DNA of 13,789 nt from Bacilli bacterium (GTDB lineage: Bacteria; Bacillota_I; Bacilli_A; RFN20; CAG-826). The stretch spans positions 1 through 13,789 of the forward strand of contig JAFZLN010000155.1 in the NCBI GenBank assembly GCA_017551465.1. The letters run 5' to 3'. Positions 1 to 7,719 of the stretch are shown here, one piece after another. Below the pieces are notes generated by a model, which saw only the letters and a list, made by a program, of their open reading frames with translations, was not told the DNA's origin and did no database searches. Each line of letters starts with the position of its first letter. The stretch's first letter is position 1. The translations under genes were made by a program, and so were the position numbers.

Positions 1-593
1 CAACACTCATTAATTTACTGATGCGCTTCTATGATCCAAATAGCGGTGATATCAACATTAATAACCAATCATATTTAGACATTAAGAAAGAATCATTAAG
101 AAGCCATGTTGGTATGGTTCTTCAAGATACCTGGATTTTCAGTGGTACCATCTTAGATAACATTTGTTACTATAAGAAAAACGCTAGTGAAGAAGAAGTA
201 AAAGAAGCCGTTAGAAAGGCTCACGCTGATATCTTTATTAATACCTTACCAAATGGATATTTAACTAAAGTTAGTAATAGACACGGTTTATCCGAAGGTC
301 AAAGACAAATGATAGCGATTGCTCGTATCATGCTTATTAATCCAGAACTAGTGATATTAGATGAAGCCACTAGTAATATTGATACCCGTAGTGAAAAGCT
401 CATTACTGATGCTTTTGACTATATGATGAAAGATAAAACATCTATTGTTATCGCTCATAGATTATCCACAATTGAAAAGGCTGATATCATTATAGTAATG
501 AAAGATGGCGCTATTGTGGAAACAGGCAACCATCAAGAATTAATGAAGAAAGAAGGATTCTATTTTTCCTTATATTCTTCCCAATATAAGTAG
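1..593 (+). CDS. ABC exporter ATP-binding subunit, 3' part only
   Basis: C-terminal part of the nucleotide-binding domain of an ABC exporter (the fused membrane plus ATPase type). The open frame runs in from the window edge; its first codons read TLINLLMRFYDP, the usual continuation of a Walker A motif that lies just outside. Visible in order: Q-loop (VLQDTWIFSGTILDNI), signature LSEGQRQ (LSGGQ variant), Walker B plus D-loop (LVILDEATSNID) and H-loop (VIAHRLST), ending with the usual ETGNHQELM tail. The ATP-driven function is firm. The substrate cannot be inferred because the transmembrane part is missing. LSEGQ in place of LSGGQ is common and not a sign of decay. The ATG at 21 is internal, not a start. 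No clear hairpin terminator follows the TAG. Confidence 0.93.
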   Translation, partial: TLINLLMRFYDPNSGDININNQSYLDIKKESLRSHVGMVLQDTWIFSGTILDNICYYKKNASEEEVKEAVRKAHADIFINTLPNGYLTKVSNRHGLSEGQRQMIAIARIMLINPELVILDEATSNIDTRSEKLITDAFDYMMKDKTSIVIAHRLSTIEKADIIIVMKDGAIVETGNHQELMKKEGFYFSLYSSQYK

Positions 594-611
594 TGCAACG
601 TTTTTGAATAT

Positions 612-645
612 TTATTGCGCAATAATTAGATTTGTATGATATAAT
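612..645 (+). promoter_or_regulatory. Promoter of the AAA/DUF4143 ATPase gene with a 14-bp palindrome
   Basis: A perfect -10 box TATAAT at 640-645 is preceded by TG at 637-638 (extended -10). A -35-like TTGCGC lies at 615-620 with a long 19-nt spacer. TTGCGC sits inside the perfect palindrome TTATTGCGCAATAA (612-625), which could be an operator. Transcription would begin near 652, giving a leader of about 40 nt. The boxes are seen directly; the operator role is inference. Confidence 0.6.
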
Positions 646-692
646 GAAATCGCAAAAAACTAGAAAATTCTATAAAATTGCGGAAACAGGCT

Positions 693-1946
693 ATGATTAA
701 ACGTGATTATTATCTAAATCAGTTGATTGAAAAACGACATTCATCCAAAGTGAAAATAATAACTGGATTAAGAAGATCTGGAAAGTCATTTTTATTAACA
801 AAACTATATAGGAATTATCTTCAAGATAGTGGTGTTAAAAATGAGCAGATTATTGTCGTTGAATTAGATGACGAAAAAAACGACAAATTATTGCTCAAGG
901 GTGAATTAAGAAAATATATAGAATCCATAGCAACTGATGATTCAATGCAGTATTACATCATGCTAGATGAAATTCAAGAAGTAGAAGATTTTGTGCGAGC
1001 GGTCAATTCCCTTAACAAACATGACAACTACGATATCTATATTACTGGCAGTAATTCGAAATTTTTGTCGAAGGATATTAATGATGAATTCAAAGATAGA
1101 GGAACTGAAATAAATGTCAGGCCGTTATCTTTTTCAGAATTCTATGAATCATATGATGGTGACAAACGATTCGCCTTGCAGCAATATTTAAGATTCGGTG
1201 GTATGCCTGGCTTATTTGAAGAAAAGACAGATCAAGGAAAAATAAGATACTTAAGTAATCTTATGAACAATGTTTATGTTGACGATATCAAGAAAAATAT
1301 AAACACAAACTTAGTGGATGAGTTAAGCGCTACTGTAGACGCTTTGTGCTCTATAACAGGAAATTTAACCAATCCACTCAATATGGCGAATTATTTGAAA
1401 AGCGAAAAAAAGATTAAGATAGATAATGAAACTATTTCAAAATTTTTTACTGGAATTAAAGATGCCTTTTTATTTGATGAAGCAAAACGATATAACATCA
1501 AAGGCATGTCGTATTTAAATACACCTAGTAAGTATTATTGCCAAGATATAGGGCTACGAAATGTCAGAATAAATTTTCGTGAGCCTAATGAAGGATTTCT
1601 CATTGAAAACACTGTATTTAACGAATTAAAAACCCGTGGATACATTGTTGATGCTGGCTTCGTTGAAAGAAAAATAAAAAACAAACTTGGCAATTGGGTC
1701 TACGCGCAGTGCGAAGTAGATTTTATCGTTAGAAGTGGAAGTAAAGAATACTATATTCAAATAATGGATGGAGTACCTCAGGGAAAACATTTAAATAATG
1801 AATATGATTCCCTTTTAGCGGTCCCTGGGTCTTTTAAAAAACTTGTAGTAATTAATAAACCATTATTAAGCTACACAAATAGAGATGGGATATTAATTAT
1901 TTCGTTAGAAGAATTTTTGCTTAATCAAAATAGCCTCGATTTATAG
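693..1946 (+). CDS. AAA family ATPase with C-terminal DUF4143 domain
   Basis: A 417-residue protein of the AAA_14 + DUF4143 family, found in many copies in gut bacteria and archaea; its cellular role is not established. Walker A is GLRRSGKS (about residues 25-32), Walker B is IMLDEIQE (D92, E93) and a sensor-like ITGSNS follows near 117-122. The phrase RPLSFSEFYES is a family hallmark. The C-terminal half carries EVDFIV (about 341-346) followed by YYIQIM, the conserved core of DUF4143, which resembles a PD-(D/E)XK nuclease fold. I chose ATG 693 over an in-frame TTG at 678: the family usually begins with a short IKRDYY-like segment and the TTG has no ribosome binding site, though the one at 693 is weak too. 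The gene has its own promoter and is followed after 23 nt by the small membrane protein, so the two may be co-transcribed. Confidence 0.88.
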   Translation: MIKRDYYLNQLIEKRHSSKVKIITGLRRSGKSFLLTKLYRNYLQDSGVKNEQIIVVELDDEKNDKLLLKGELRKYIESIATDDSMQYYIMLDEIQEVEDFVRAVNSLNKHDNYDIYITGSNSKFLSKDINDEFKDRGTEINVRPLSFSEFYESYDGDKRFALQQYLRFGGMPGLFEEKTDQGKIRYLSNLMNNVYVDDIKKNINTNLVDELSATVDALCSITGNLTNPLNMANYLKSEKKIKIDNETISKFFTGIKDAFLFDEAKRYNIKGMSYLNTPSKYYCQDIGLRNVRINFREPNEGFLIENTVFNELKTRGYIVDAGFVERKIKNKLGNWVYAQCEVDFIVRSGSKEYYIQIMDGVPQGKHLNNEYDSLLAVPGSFKKLVVINKPLLSYTNRDGILIISLEEFLLNQNSLDL

Positions 1947-1969
1947 AGTTATAAAGTAGTGAGGACAGT

Positions 1970-2614
1970 ATGGCTAAAGAAAAGAAAAAGAAGAAACCAA
2001 GTAAATTAAAGAAATTAATCACTCCTAAAAAGATTGCTTTATTGATGGCAATCATCTCTTTAGTGTCCTTTCTTTATAAAATTGGATTAGGTGTTATTTC
2101 TAACTCCATGATTTTAATCATTGCTTCTTTATCCACTGCGGTAGTCTGCGCTTGTAAGTTTATCTTCTGTAAAGATATGAATGCTGATAGAAAAGCTAAA
2201 AAGAGATCATATTTTATTATGATGGTTCTCGCTTTAGCGTTCGCCGTTCTATTCCTATTATTTGCGGTTCTTAAAGTCGGGGGCATTGATACCACTAGTA
2301 AACATGACTTTAAAGATATTGTTAGTTATATATTTATCGCCTTTGTGATTTTGATGTTTGTTTTATCAATCATCAACTTAAAAGGTGCATTACAAAAAGA
2401 TGACATCATGGTCATCGGTATTAAAGAGATGACGTTTGTTTCCGCTTTGGCGGACGCTGTTATCATTCAAGAATTCTTATATAAAGTCATACCACATTAT
2501 CGTGATATCCCTTTCATGAGATTACTAAATAGTTATTTCCCGCTTATCATTGGCGTATTAATGCTAATGGTGCCTATCTATATGTTTAAAAGATTTAAAG
2601 ACTACGAAGCTTAA
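1970..2614 (+). CDS. Multi-pass membrane protein, unknown function
   Basis: I do not recognise a family. The 214-residue product starts with a very basic cytoplasmic segment (KEKKKKKPSKLKKL, residues 3-16). About five hydrophobic stretches follow, near residues 25-42, 45-66, 83-103, 117-138 and 187-206. Between the last two lies a less hydrophobic segment containing DDIMVIGIKEMTFVSALADA. GAGG lies a few bases before the ATG as a modest ribosome binding site. The gene follows the AAA/DUF4143 ATPase by 23 nt on the same strand. Its TAA stop (2612-2614) overlaps the stop of the opposite-strand permease, so there is no room for a terminator between them. The length, clear membrane pattern and operon position support a real gene. 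Confidence 0.75.
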   Translation: MAKEKKKKKPSKLKKLITPKKIALLMAIISLVSFLYKIGLGVISNSMILIIASLSTAVVCACKFIFCKDMNADRKAKKRSYFIMMVLALAFAVLFLLFAVLKVGGIDTTSKHDFKDIVSYIFIAFVILMFVLSIINLKGALQKDDIMVIGIKEMTFVSALADAVIIQEFLYKVIPHYRDIPFMRLLNSYFPLIIGVLMLMVPIYMFKRFKDYEA

Positions 2615-3933
2615 TGAAGTATTAAGAATAATGTTAATAAAGCAGTCGTGATAACCGGAACACTAATAATGGTTCCGTATTTCACAAAGTCTTTAAAAGT
2701 ATATTTAACTTCATATTTACTTAAGAGGTTTTCAAACATAATACCCGCGAGAGCGCCTACAGGTGTAAGGAAGGCACCAATGTTACTACCAATAATCGTG
2801 GAGTAAATTGCTTGATAATATGAGTGAGTTTCTAAACCTAATGGAATATCCGCGAATAAGATAGACATTGGGATATTGTTGACCATGTTAGAGGCTAAAT
2901 AGGAAGAGACACCATAACCTAAAACAGGAGGGATGTGACTTAATAATTCACCTATTTTTGTAGCGATGCCTTGATAATGAAGTGCGATAACCACAATACT
3001 CATGGATAACACAAACGGGATTAATTGATAAGGTAATCTCTTTAAGGAATTGGTTAAGAAATGCCACTGTTTTCTTCTCACTAATCTAGTGATTAAAACA
3101 AATATTAATAAAGAACTTGCACATATCAAAGATATGAGCCACATATCTAAACCAATGTATGGTGAGATAATTAAGAATATTAAACAAATAGCTAAATGAG
3201 AGATACCAACGATTAAGTCAAACTTACTTTCAATGTGGTTACAATTGATATCTTCATGAGATAAAGGTTCCTTAAGTTTCTTATGGAACAATAAGTGAAT
3301 CAAGAATAATTCAATGATACCAGCGCATACTGTTGGTAAGGCCATCACCTTAAAGTATTCAATAAATGTCACACCCGCGGATGTCGCTAAATAGATATTG
3401 GTAGGATTACCAATCACAAACATCATTGACCAAGTATTTGCCGCGGTAAATTCCGCGATTAAATATGGTAACGGGGAAATTTTTGTTCTTTTGCAAAAGA
3501 AACAAATAAAAGGAGTGAAAGTTAATATCACAATATCGTTAGAAGTGAATACTGTTAAAAACGAGATTAGAAAGTATAATGCAAAGAAAAGTAACTGTTG
3601 ATTATTCTTAGCTTTAGAAACCGCTAAGGTGGCAAGATACTTAAATAGTCCAACTTCATCAAGGAAGATGGATAAGATAGTCATTGAGAAGAACAAAATT
3701 AAAATCTTAATCGGATTAATTGCATTACTGCTAGTCCAAGAAGAAACAATCTCTTTAACTGGGCAATTAAGTGTAACAACTAAGAGTAATGCACCCACTA
3801 AAGCAATAATCCAATAAGTATCAAGATAAAACTTCCCTAGTTTAATACGAGGGAAGAATAATGTTGATAATGTGATTCCTAGGAATGTCAGGACTGAAAT
3901 AATGATAGTGGCAATCATACAAACGACTATCAT
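2611..3933 (-). CDS. ArsB/NhaD-like ion permease (IT superfamily)
   Basis: A 440-residue polytopic membrane protein with about 11-12 hydrophobic segments. Two signatures place it in the ArsB/NhaD/SLC13 ion-transporter superfamily: TSNDIVILTFTPFI (about residues 130-143) and AANTWSMMFVIGNPTNIYLA (about 164-183). These match the paired conserved segments that each end in an S/T-N-P/D turn. Annotators often call such proteins arsenical pump membrane protein or SLC13 family permease. No arsR, arsA or arsC lies nearby, so arsenite export is not supported here; Na+/H+ exchange or dicarboxylate/anion transport are equally possible. The start at 3933 gives the longest N-terminus but has no Shine-Dalgarno. 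A TATAAA on the minus strand lies only 5 nt before the ATG, and a second ATG lies five codons in. It is divergent from cls and convergent with the small membrane protein. Confidence 0.85.
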   Translation of the reverse strand: MIVVCMIATIIISVLTFLGITLSTLFFPRIKLGKFYLDTYWIIALVGALLLVVTLNCPVKEIVSSWTSSNAINPIKILILFFSMTILSIFLDEVGLFKYLATLAVSKAKNNQQLLFFALYFLISFLTVFTSNDIVILTFTPFICFFCKRTKISPLPYLIAEFTAANTWSMMFVIGNPTNIYLATSAGVTFIEYFKVMALPTVCAGIIELFLIHLLFHKKLKEPLSHEDINCNHIESKFDLIVGISHLAICLIFLIISPYIGLDMWLISLICASSLLIFVLITRLVRRKQWHFLTNSLKRLPYQLIPFVLSMSIVVIALHYQGIATKIGELLSHIPPVLGYGVSSYLASNMVNNIPMSILFADIPLGLETHSYYQAIYSTIIGSNIGAFLTPVGALAGIMFENLLSKYEVKYTFKDFVKYGTIISVPVITTALLTLFLILH

Positions 3934-3972
3934 AGTCTTTTATATTAATAAAGCAATACAAAATATAAAAAA

Positions 3973-3992
3973 TAGCACAAATGTGCTACAAT
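3973..3992 (+). promoter_or_regulatory. cls promoter with overlapping inverted repeat
   Basis: TGC-TACAAT (3984-3992) is an extended -10 element; no convincing -35 box is seen. The TG half and part of the -10 lie in the inverted repeat TAGCACA-AA-TGTGCTA (3973-3988). A repressor bound there would cover the promoter. The site is in the 88-bp gap shared with the divergent permease, so it could serve both genes. Operator function is inference. Confidence 0.55.
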
Positions 3993-4021
3993 AATATATA
4001 CGGGTAATCAAGGAGGATATT

Positions 4022-5617
4022 ATGAAAAAGTTTTTTAGAAATCTATTTTCTGGATATTTCCTTGTTTTATTAATTCTATTATTAGAATTAGCAGTTATTG
4101 TCTTTGTTCAATTCTATCTTGATGATGTTGTCAAAGTGGTGATTGATGATCCAACAATCAGCCAAAAGAATATCGATATAATAATCGCTTTAATCTATCA
4201 CCCATTACGTGCTGCCGCATTTGTCATCGCTGTAATAATCTTCTTTAGAATCGTTAACAAACACGAAGATCCTGAGTTTAAGATTCCTTGGATTGTAGGC
4301 ATGCTCCTTATGCCGTTGTTCACATCCATACTTTTCTTAATCTTTGGTAACCATGGTTTAAATAAACGTGATAAACGCATCATCAAAACCACAACTGAAG
4401 AATATAACAAACACTTCTTATTAGATGAAAACGCTAAAAAAGAATATCGTGAAGAATTAGGCACCGCTGTTAATGCTTTTAGATATATCAATAACATCAC
4501 TAAGTTAGGCATTCATCCTAACAATAGAGTTAAATACTACGCTACTGGTGAAGAATTCTTCCCTGAATTAATCGAATCCTTAAAGCTCGCTAAAGAGTTT
4601 ATCTTCATGGAATTCTTTATCATTACAGATGGTAAAATCTGGGATGAAGTAAAGGATGTTTTAATCAAAAAGGCTGAAGAGGGCGTTGAAGTACGTATTA
4701 TTTATGATGATATGGGGTGTGGTGGCACTATCAGCGCTAGAACACCAAAAATCTTAGGTAAATATGGTATTAAGTGTTATAAGTTCCACCCATTTCGACC
4801 CATCCTTTCTGGTGTCTATAATAACCGTGATCATAGAAAGATTGTCGTTATCGACCATCAAATGGCTTTTACCGGTGGTATGAACTTAGCGGATGAATAC
4901 GCTAATTACATTAATAGATTTGGTTATTGGAAGGATACCATGATTAAAATCGAAGGTAGTGCGATTAATAATTTAATCGCTGTCTTCCTTCAAAACCTTA
5001 ACTTAGTTGTGGGTCACATCTCTGACTATAACAAATGGATGAATTATGATTACCCAAAATATGAAGATGGTGGTTATGTAATGCCATTTGGCGATGGCCC
5101 AGGTGATTATGTGAGCGCGCTTCCAGGCGAACAAACATATATCAATATCCTTAACTATGCTCAAAAGAAGGTATATATCTCAACTCCATACTTAGTGCCT
5201 ACTTATAGCTTATTAGATGCTTTAAGAAGCGCAGCCTTAAGAGGTGTAGAAGTTAACTTAATCGTTCCAGGTATGCCAGATAAACCAATTGTCTATTGGA
5301 TGGCTAAATCTAATTTCAGATACTTATTAGACGCTGGTGTTAATATCTATTTATATCGTCCAGGCTTTAACCATATGAAGACCGCCATCGCGGATAATGA
5401 ATTAGGATTCGTCGGCACCATTAACTTTGATTTTAGAAGCCTTGTGCATCACTTTGAGTGCGGTGCGATCCTTTATAAGTGTCCATGCATGGATGATATT
5501 ACTAAAGACTTTGAACACATGATTGAAATCAGTGAAAAGGTTCCACAAGACTATAAATTTAAAGGTATTAAAAAGAGTATCTGCTCTGTTTTAAAGATTA
5601 TTTCTGCATTATTCTAA
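4022..5617 (+). CDS. cls: Cardiolipin synthase, phospholipase D type
   Basis: Makes cardiolipin by transphosphatidylation between two phosphatidylglycerol molecules at the membrane. The 531-residue protein begins with hydrophobic segments near residues 9-31, 50-75 and 87-108 (the usual N-terminal membrane anchor, slightly longer than average). Two phospholipase D half-sites follow. The first is HRKIVVID with H271, within DHRKIVVIDHQMAFTGGMN; the second is HMKTAIAD with H451, within FNHMKTAIADNELGFVGTINFD. Both have the complete HxKxxxxD pattern and the downstream GG/GTxNFD motif, so the enzyme looks active. The length is near the usual 480-520. AGGAGG at 4011-4016, 5 nt before the ATG, fixes the start. 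The gene looks monocistronic, and the next gene has its own promoter. Another phospholipase D family activity is possible but less likely given the N-terminal anchor. Confidence 0.93.
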   Translation: MKKFFRNLFSGYFLVLLILLLELAVIVFVQFYLDDVVKVVIDDPTISQKNIDIIIALIYHPLRAAAFVIAVIIFFRIVNKHEDPEFKIPWIVGMLLMPLFTSILFLIFGNHGLNKRDKRIIKTTTEEYNKHFLLDENAKKEYREELGTAVNAFRYINNITKLGIHPNNRVKYYATGEEFFPELIESLKLAKEFIFMEFFIITDGKIWDEVKDVLIKKAEEGVEVRIIYDDMGCGGTISARTPKILGKYGIKCYKFHPFRPILSGVYNNRDHRKIVVIDHQMAFTGGMNLADEYANYINRFGYWKDTMIKIEGSAINNLIAVFLQNLNLVVGHISDYNKWMNYDYPKYEDGGYVMPFGDGPGDYVSALPGEQTYINILNYAQKKVYISTPYLVPTYSLLDALRSAALRGVEVNLIVPGMPDKPIVYWMAKSNFRYLLDAGVNIYLYRPGFNHMKTAIADNELGFVGTINFDFRSLVHHFECGAILYKCPCMDDITKDFEHMIEISEKVPQDYKFKGIKKSICSVLKIISALF

Positions 5618-5623
5618 TATACG

Positions 5624-5685
5624 AACCTTAAATGACTGATAATTATAAATAATTATTGCGAGTAGCAAAAATATGATTTAAGGTT
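5624..5685. repeat. Long-range inverted repeat between cls and the response regulator
   Basis: AACCTTAAAT (5624-5633) and ATTTAAGGTT (5676-5685) are perfect 10-bp inverted copies separated by 42 nt. The loop contains a small TTGC-GAGTA-GCAA hairpin (about 5656-5668). The right arm overlaps the first TTTAAGGT direct repeat at the regulator promoter, so the left arm may be a third, inverted regulator site. It could also fold as a poor terminator for cls; no T-tract of normal quality follows. Confidence 0.4.
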
Positions 5686-5707
5686 TATTTAAGGTATTAA
5701 ATATAGT
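5677..5707 (+). promoter_or_regulatory. Response regulator promoter with TTTAAGGT direct repeats
   Basis: TTTAAGGT occurs at 5677-5684 and again at 5688-5695, an 11-bp period typical of OmpR/PhoB dimer sites. A -10-like TATAGT lies at 5702-5707, so the repeats occupy the -35 region as in activator-dependent promoters. Predicted transcription would begin within a few bases of the ATG at 5716. The repeats and boxes are seen; binding by the adjacent regulator is inferred. Confidence 0.5.
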
Positions 5708-5715
5708 TTTTAAGT

Positions 5716-6396
5716 ATGAAATTACTCTTAGTGGAAGACTCTATTCAACTAAATAAAGCTTTAGCCACTGTCCTTAAACGCAACTCTTATATCGTTGACA
5801 GTGCTTTTGATGGTGAAGAAGCTCTTTTATATATTGAACAATATCATTACGATGTCATCATCCTTGATATCATGCTTCCTAAAATCAATGGTTTAGACGT
5901 TTTAAAGAGAGTCAGAATTAATAAGATTGACACTCCAATCATTATGTTGACCGCGAAGTCCACAACAGAAGATAAGATACACGGGCTTGATTTAGGCGCA
6001 GATGATTACTTACCAAAACCATTTGTGGTGGATGAACTTTTAGCCCGCATTAGAGCGCTACTTCGTCGTCAACCATCTTATGAAGAAGATAATAAATTAT
6101 CATTCGGTGATTTAGTGCTAGACACTAATAACTGCTGTTTGATTAATAATGAAAATAAAGTCACCTTAATGAATAAAGAATTACAAATCATGACCTTGCT
6201 CATGAAGGCTAATGGTAATGTTGTTTCTCAAGACACTATTAGCAAAAACGTTTGGGATATTGATTCCTATAGCACAAGCGAGAATGTGTGGGTATTTATA
6301 TCCTATTTAAGAAAGAAATTAGATAGTATTAACTCCAAGGTTAAGATTAAATCAATTCGTTACCAAGGTTATTACTTGGAGTATAACAATGATTAG
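5716..6396 (+). CDS. Two-component response regulator, OmpR/PhoB family
   Basis: A DNA-binding response regulator of 226 residues, the normal length. The N-terminal receiver domain has the acidic pair E7/D8, phosphoacceptor D51 (VIILDIMLP), T79 (MLTAK) and K101 (YLPKPF), all expected for phosphorelay. The C-terminal winged helix (about 130-222) includes the recognition-helix region SENVWVFISYLRKKLD and ends with IRYQGYYLEY, a slightly unusual version of the family's R-G-x-GY wing. The start is fixed by the canonical MKLLLVED opening, but there is no Shine-Dalgarno sequence before it; with TATAGT 8 nt upstream, a leaderless message is likely. The stop overlaps the start of the sensor kinase (ATGATTAG), indicating translational coupling. 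Target genes are inferred to be its own promoter and the VTC operon downstream, from shared direct repeats. Confidence 0.93.
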   Translation: MKLLLVEDSIQLNKALATVLKRNSYIVDSAFDGEEALLYIEQYHYDVIILDIMLPKINGLDVLKRVRINKIDTPIIMLTAKSTTEDKIHGLDLGADDYLPKPFVVDELLARIRALLRRQPSYEEDNKLSFGDLVLDTNNCCLINNENKVTLMNKELQIMTLLMKANGNVVSQDTISKNVWDIDSYSTSENVWVFISYLRKKLDSINSKVKIKSIRYQGYYLEYNND

Positions 6397-7705
6397 AAAA
6401 CTTCGTTTACGTTTTATTCTTGTGGCTTTAGTGTCGATTCTTTTTGTTTTAAGCGCCACAATTGCAGCAATTAATGTCTCTAACTACCTTAAGGTAGAAA
6501 GAGAAACAAAACAATCACTCGATAGTGTTATTGAATATGGCCATCAAAATAGACTTATGTCTTATAGTGGTAACTGGGGTGGTCAATATGGTGGTCAATA
6601 TGGCGGACAAGATCCAAGCAGAAGAAACCCAGATTTAAATGAACAATATTTTATTACTGTTTTTGATGAATCAGGCTCTATTGAATACTATGACTATTCA
6701 CATATCGCCCCTGGCGATAGTGATGTGGAATTACGTCAATTAATGAGCGTGAAGATATACGCTAGTGGGGAAAAAGAAGGTAATGTTGGTCAATTACGTT
6801 TTAAACGCCTTGATACCGAAGATAAAGTCGAAAGAGTAACTGGCTGGGAATATACTCCAGAAGGTCCAATACAAACTACAGAAGAGATTGATGTTAAACT
6901 TACTTTTGTGGCCTTTCTAGACACCTCAGAAAGAACTCACGCTTTTAATAGTTTCTTTACGAGTTCGATGTTAATTGCCGCGATAAGCTATACCGTCTTA
7001 GCGCTTTTAATCATCTTATCGAGTAAGCTGGTCTTCAAAACTAGTGAAGAATCTTATAAAAAACAAAAGGCGTTTATCACTAATGCATCACATGAATTAA
7101 AAACACCTTTAACCATTATTTCTACTGACTTAGAACTTATTGAAATGGACCACGGCAAAACCGAATGGACTGAATCAATTCATGACCAAGTTTTAAGACT
7201 AAACACTATGACTAAACAATTAGTGACTCTCTCTAGATTAGACGAGGCTAATTTAGATAACTATCCATTTGCAGTGTTCTCTTTAACAGATCTCGCTAAT
7301 GAAAGCATTGAAGCGTTCGCGCCTACCTATAAAAATAGAGAACTAACCTTTAAACATGAAGTTGGTTTAGATATTGATATCAAGGCTAATAAGTATTTAA
7401 TTAATGAATTATTCTATATCTTCTTAGATAACGCTTTAAAATACGCTAAAGATAAAGGTGAAGTCACCTTAATCGTGAGAAGGAACGCTAACAAAAAAGT
7501 AGACATCATCTTCTCTAACGATGTTGAAGACGATGAAATGGACACTAATCTCTTATTTGAAAGATTCTATCGTTCTCCTAAATCCTCTTCTAAAGAAGGT
7601 TCTGGTATTGGTTTAAGTATTGCTAAAGAGATTGTTGAACTACATAAAGGTAAAGTTAATGTTTCCGTGAAAGACGGTAAAATCTACTTCTATATTAGTT
7701 TTTAA
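6389..7705 (+). CDS. Membrane sensor histidine kinase
   Basis: Partner kinase of the preceding regulator, 438 residues. A first membrane helix lies near residues 7-27, an extracytoplasmic sensor region at about 28-190, and a second helix near 191-213. The HisKA domain follows with phosphoacceptor H235 in NASHELKTPLT, then an ATPase domain with N-box NELFYIFLDNALKYA and G2 box EGSGIGLSIAKEIVE. The G1 box (FSNDVEDDEMD) lacks the classical DxGxG but resembles variants seen in working kinases. The sensor region holds a low-complexity triplet of GGQY near residues 61-73, from three 12-nt repeats. No named sensor domain is recognised and the signal is unknown. Its ATG overlaps the regulator stop by 8 nt. 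A strong hairpin terminator at 7739 ends the transcript. Confidence 0.92.
   Translation: MIRKLRLRFILVALVSILFVLSATIAAINVSNYLKVERETKQSLDSVIEYGHQNRLMSYSGNWGGQYGGQYGGQDPSRRNPDLNEQYFITVFDESGSIEYYDYSHIAPGDSDVELRQLMSVKIYASGEKEGNVGQLRFKRLDTEDKVERVTGWEYTPEGPIQTTEEIDVKLTFVAFLDTSERTHAFNSFFTSSMLIAAISYTVLALLIILSSKLVFKTSEESYKKQKAFITNASHELKTPLTIISTDLELIEMDHGKTEWTESIHDQVLRLNTMTKQLVTLSRLDEANLDNYPFAVFSLTDLANESIEAFAPTYKNRELTFKHEVGLDIDIKANKYLINELFYIFLDNALKYAKDKGEVTLIVRRNANKKVDIIFSNDVEDDEMDTNLLFERFYRSPKSSSKEGSGIGLSIAKEIVELHKGKVNVSVKDGKIYFYISF
6570..6611 (+). repeat. 12-nt tandem repeat encoding GGQY in the sensor kinase
   Basis: Three in-frame tandem units of the form GGTGGTCAATAT, the last diverged to GGCGGACAAGAT, encode GGQY-GGQY-GGQD in the extracytoplasmic region. 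Such short in-frame repeats can change copy number by slippage without breaking the frame. Confidence 0.7.
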
Positions 7706-7719
7706 AAATAATATTCAAC

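Noticed and set aside
678..692. TTG at 678 as the start of the AAA/DUF4143 ATPase
   Set aside because: No ribosome binding site precedes it, and the ATG at 693 gives the N-terminus expected for the family.
3398..3817. Two plus-strand open frames (67 and 62 codons) inside the permease gene
   Set aside because: They are shadows of the minus-strand permease, which has clear membrane segments and family motifs across the same bases.
2611..3933. Calling the permease ArsB (arsenite efflux)
   Set aside because: The fold and motifs fit the wider superfamily, but no other ars gene is present and substrate cannot be read from the sequence.
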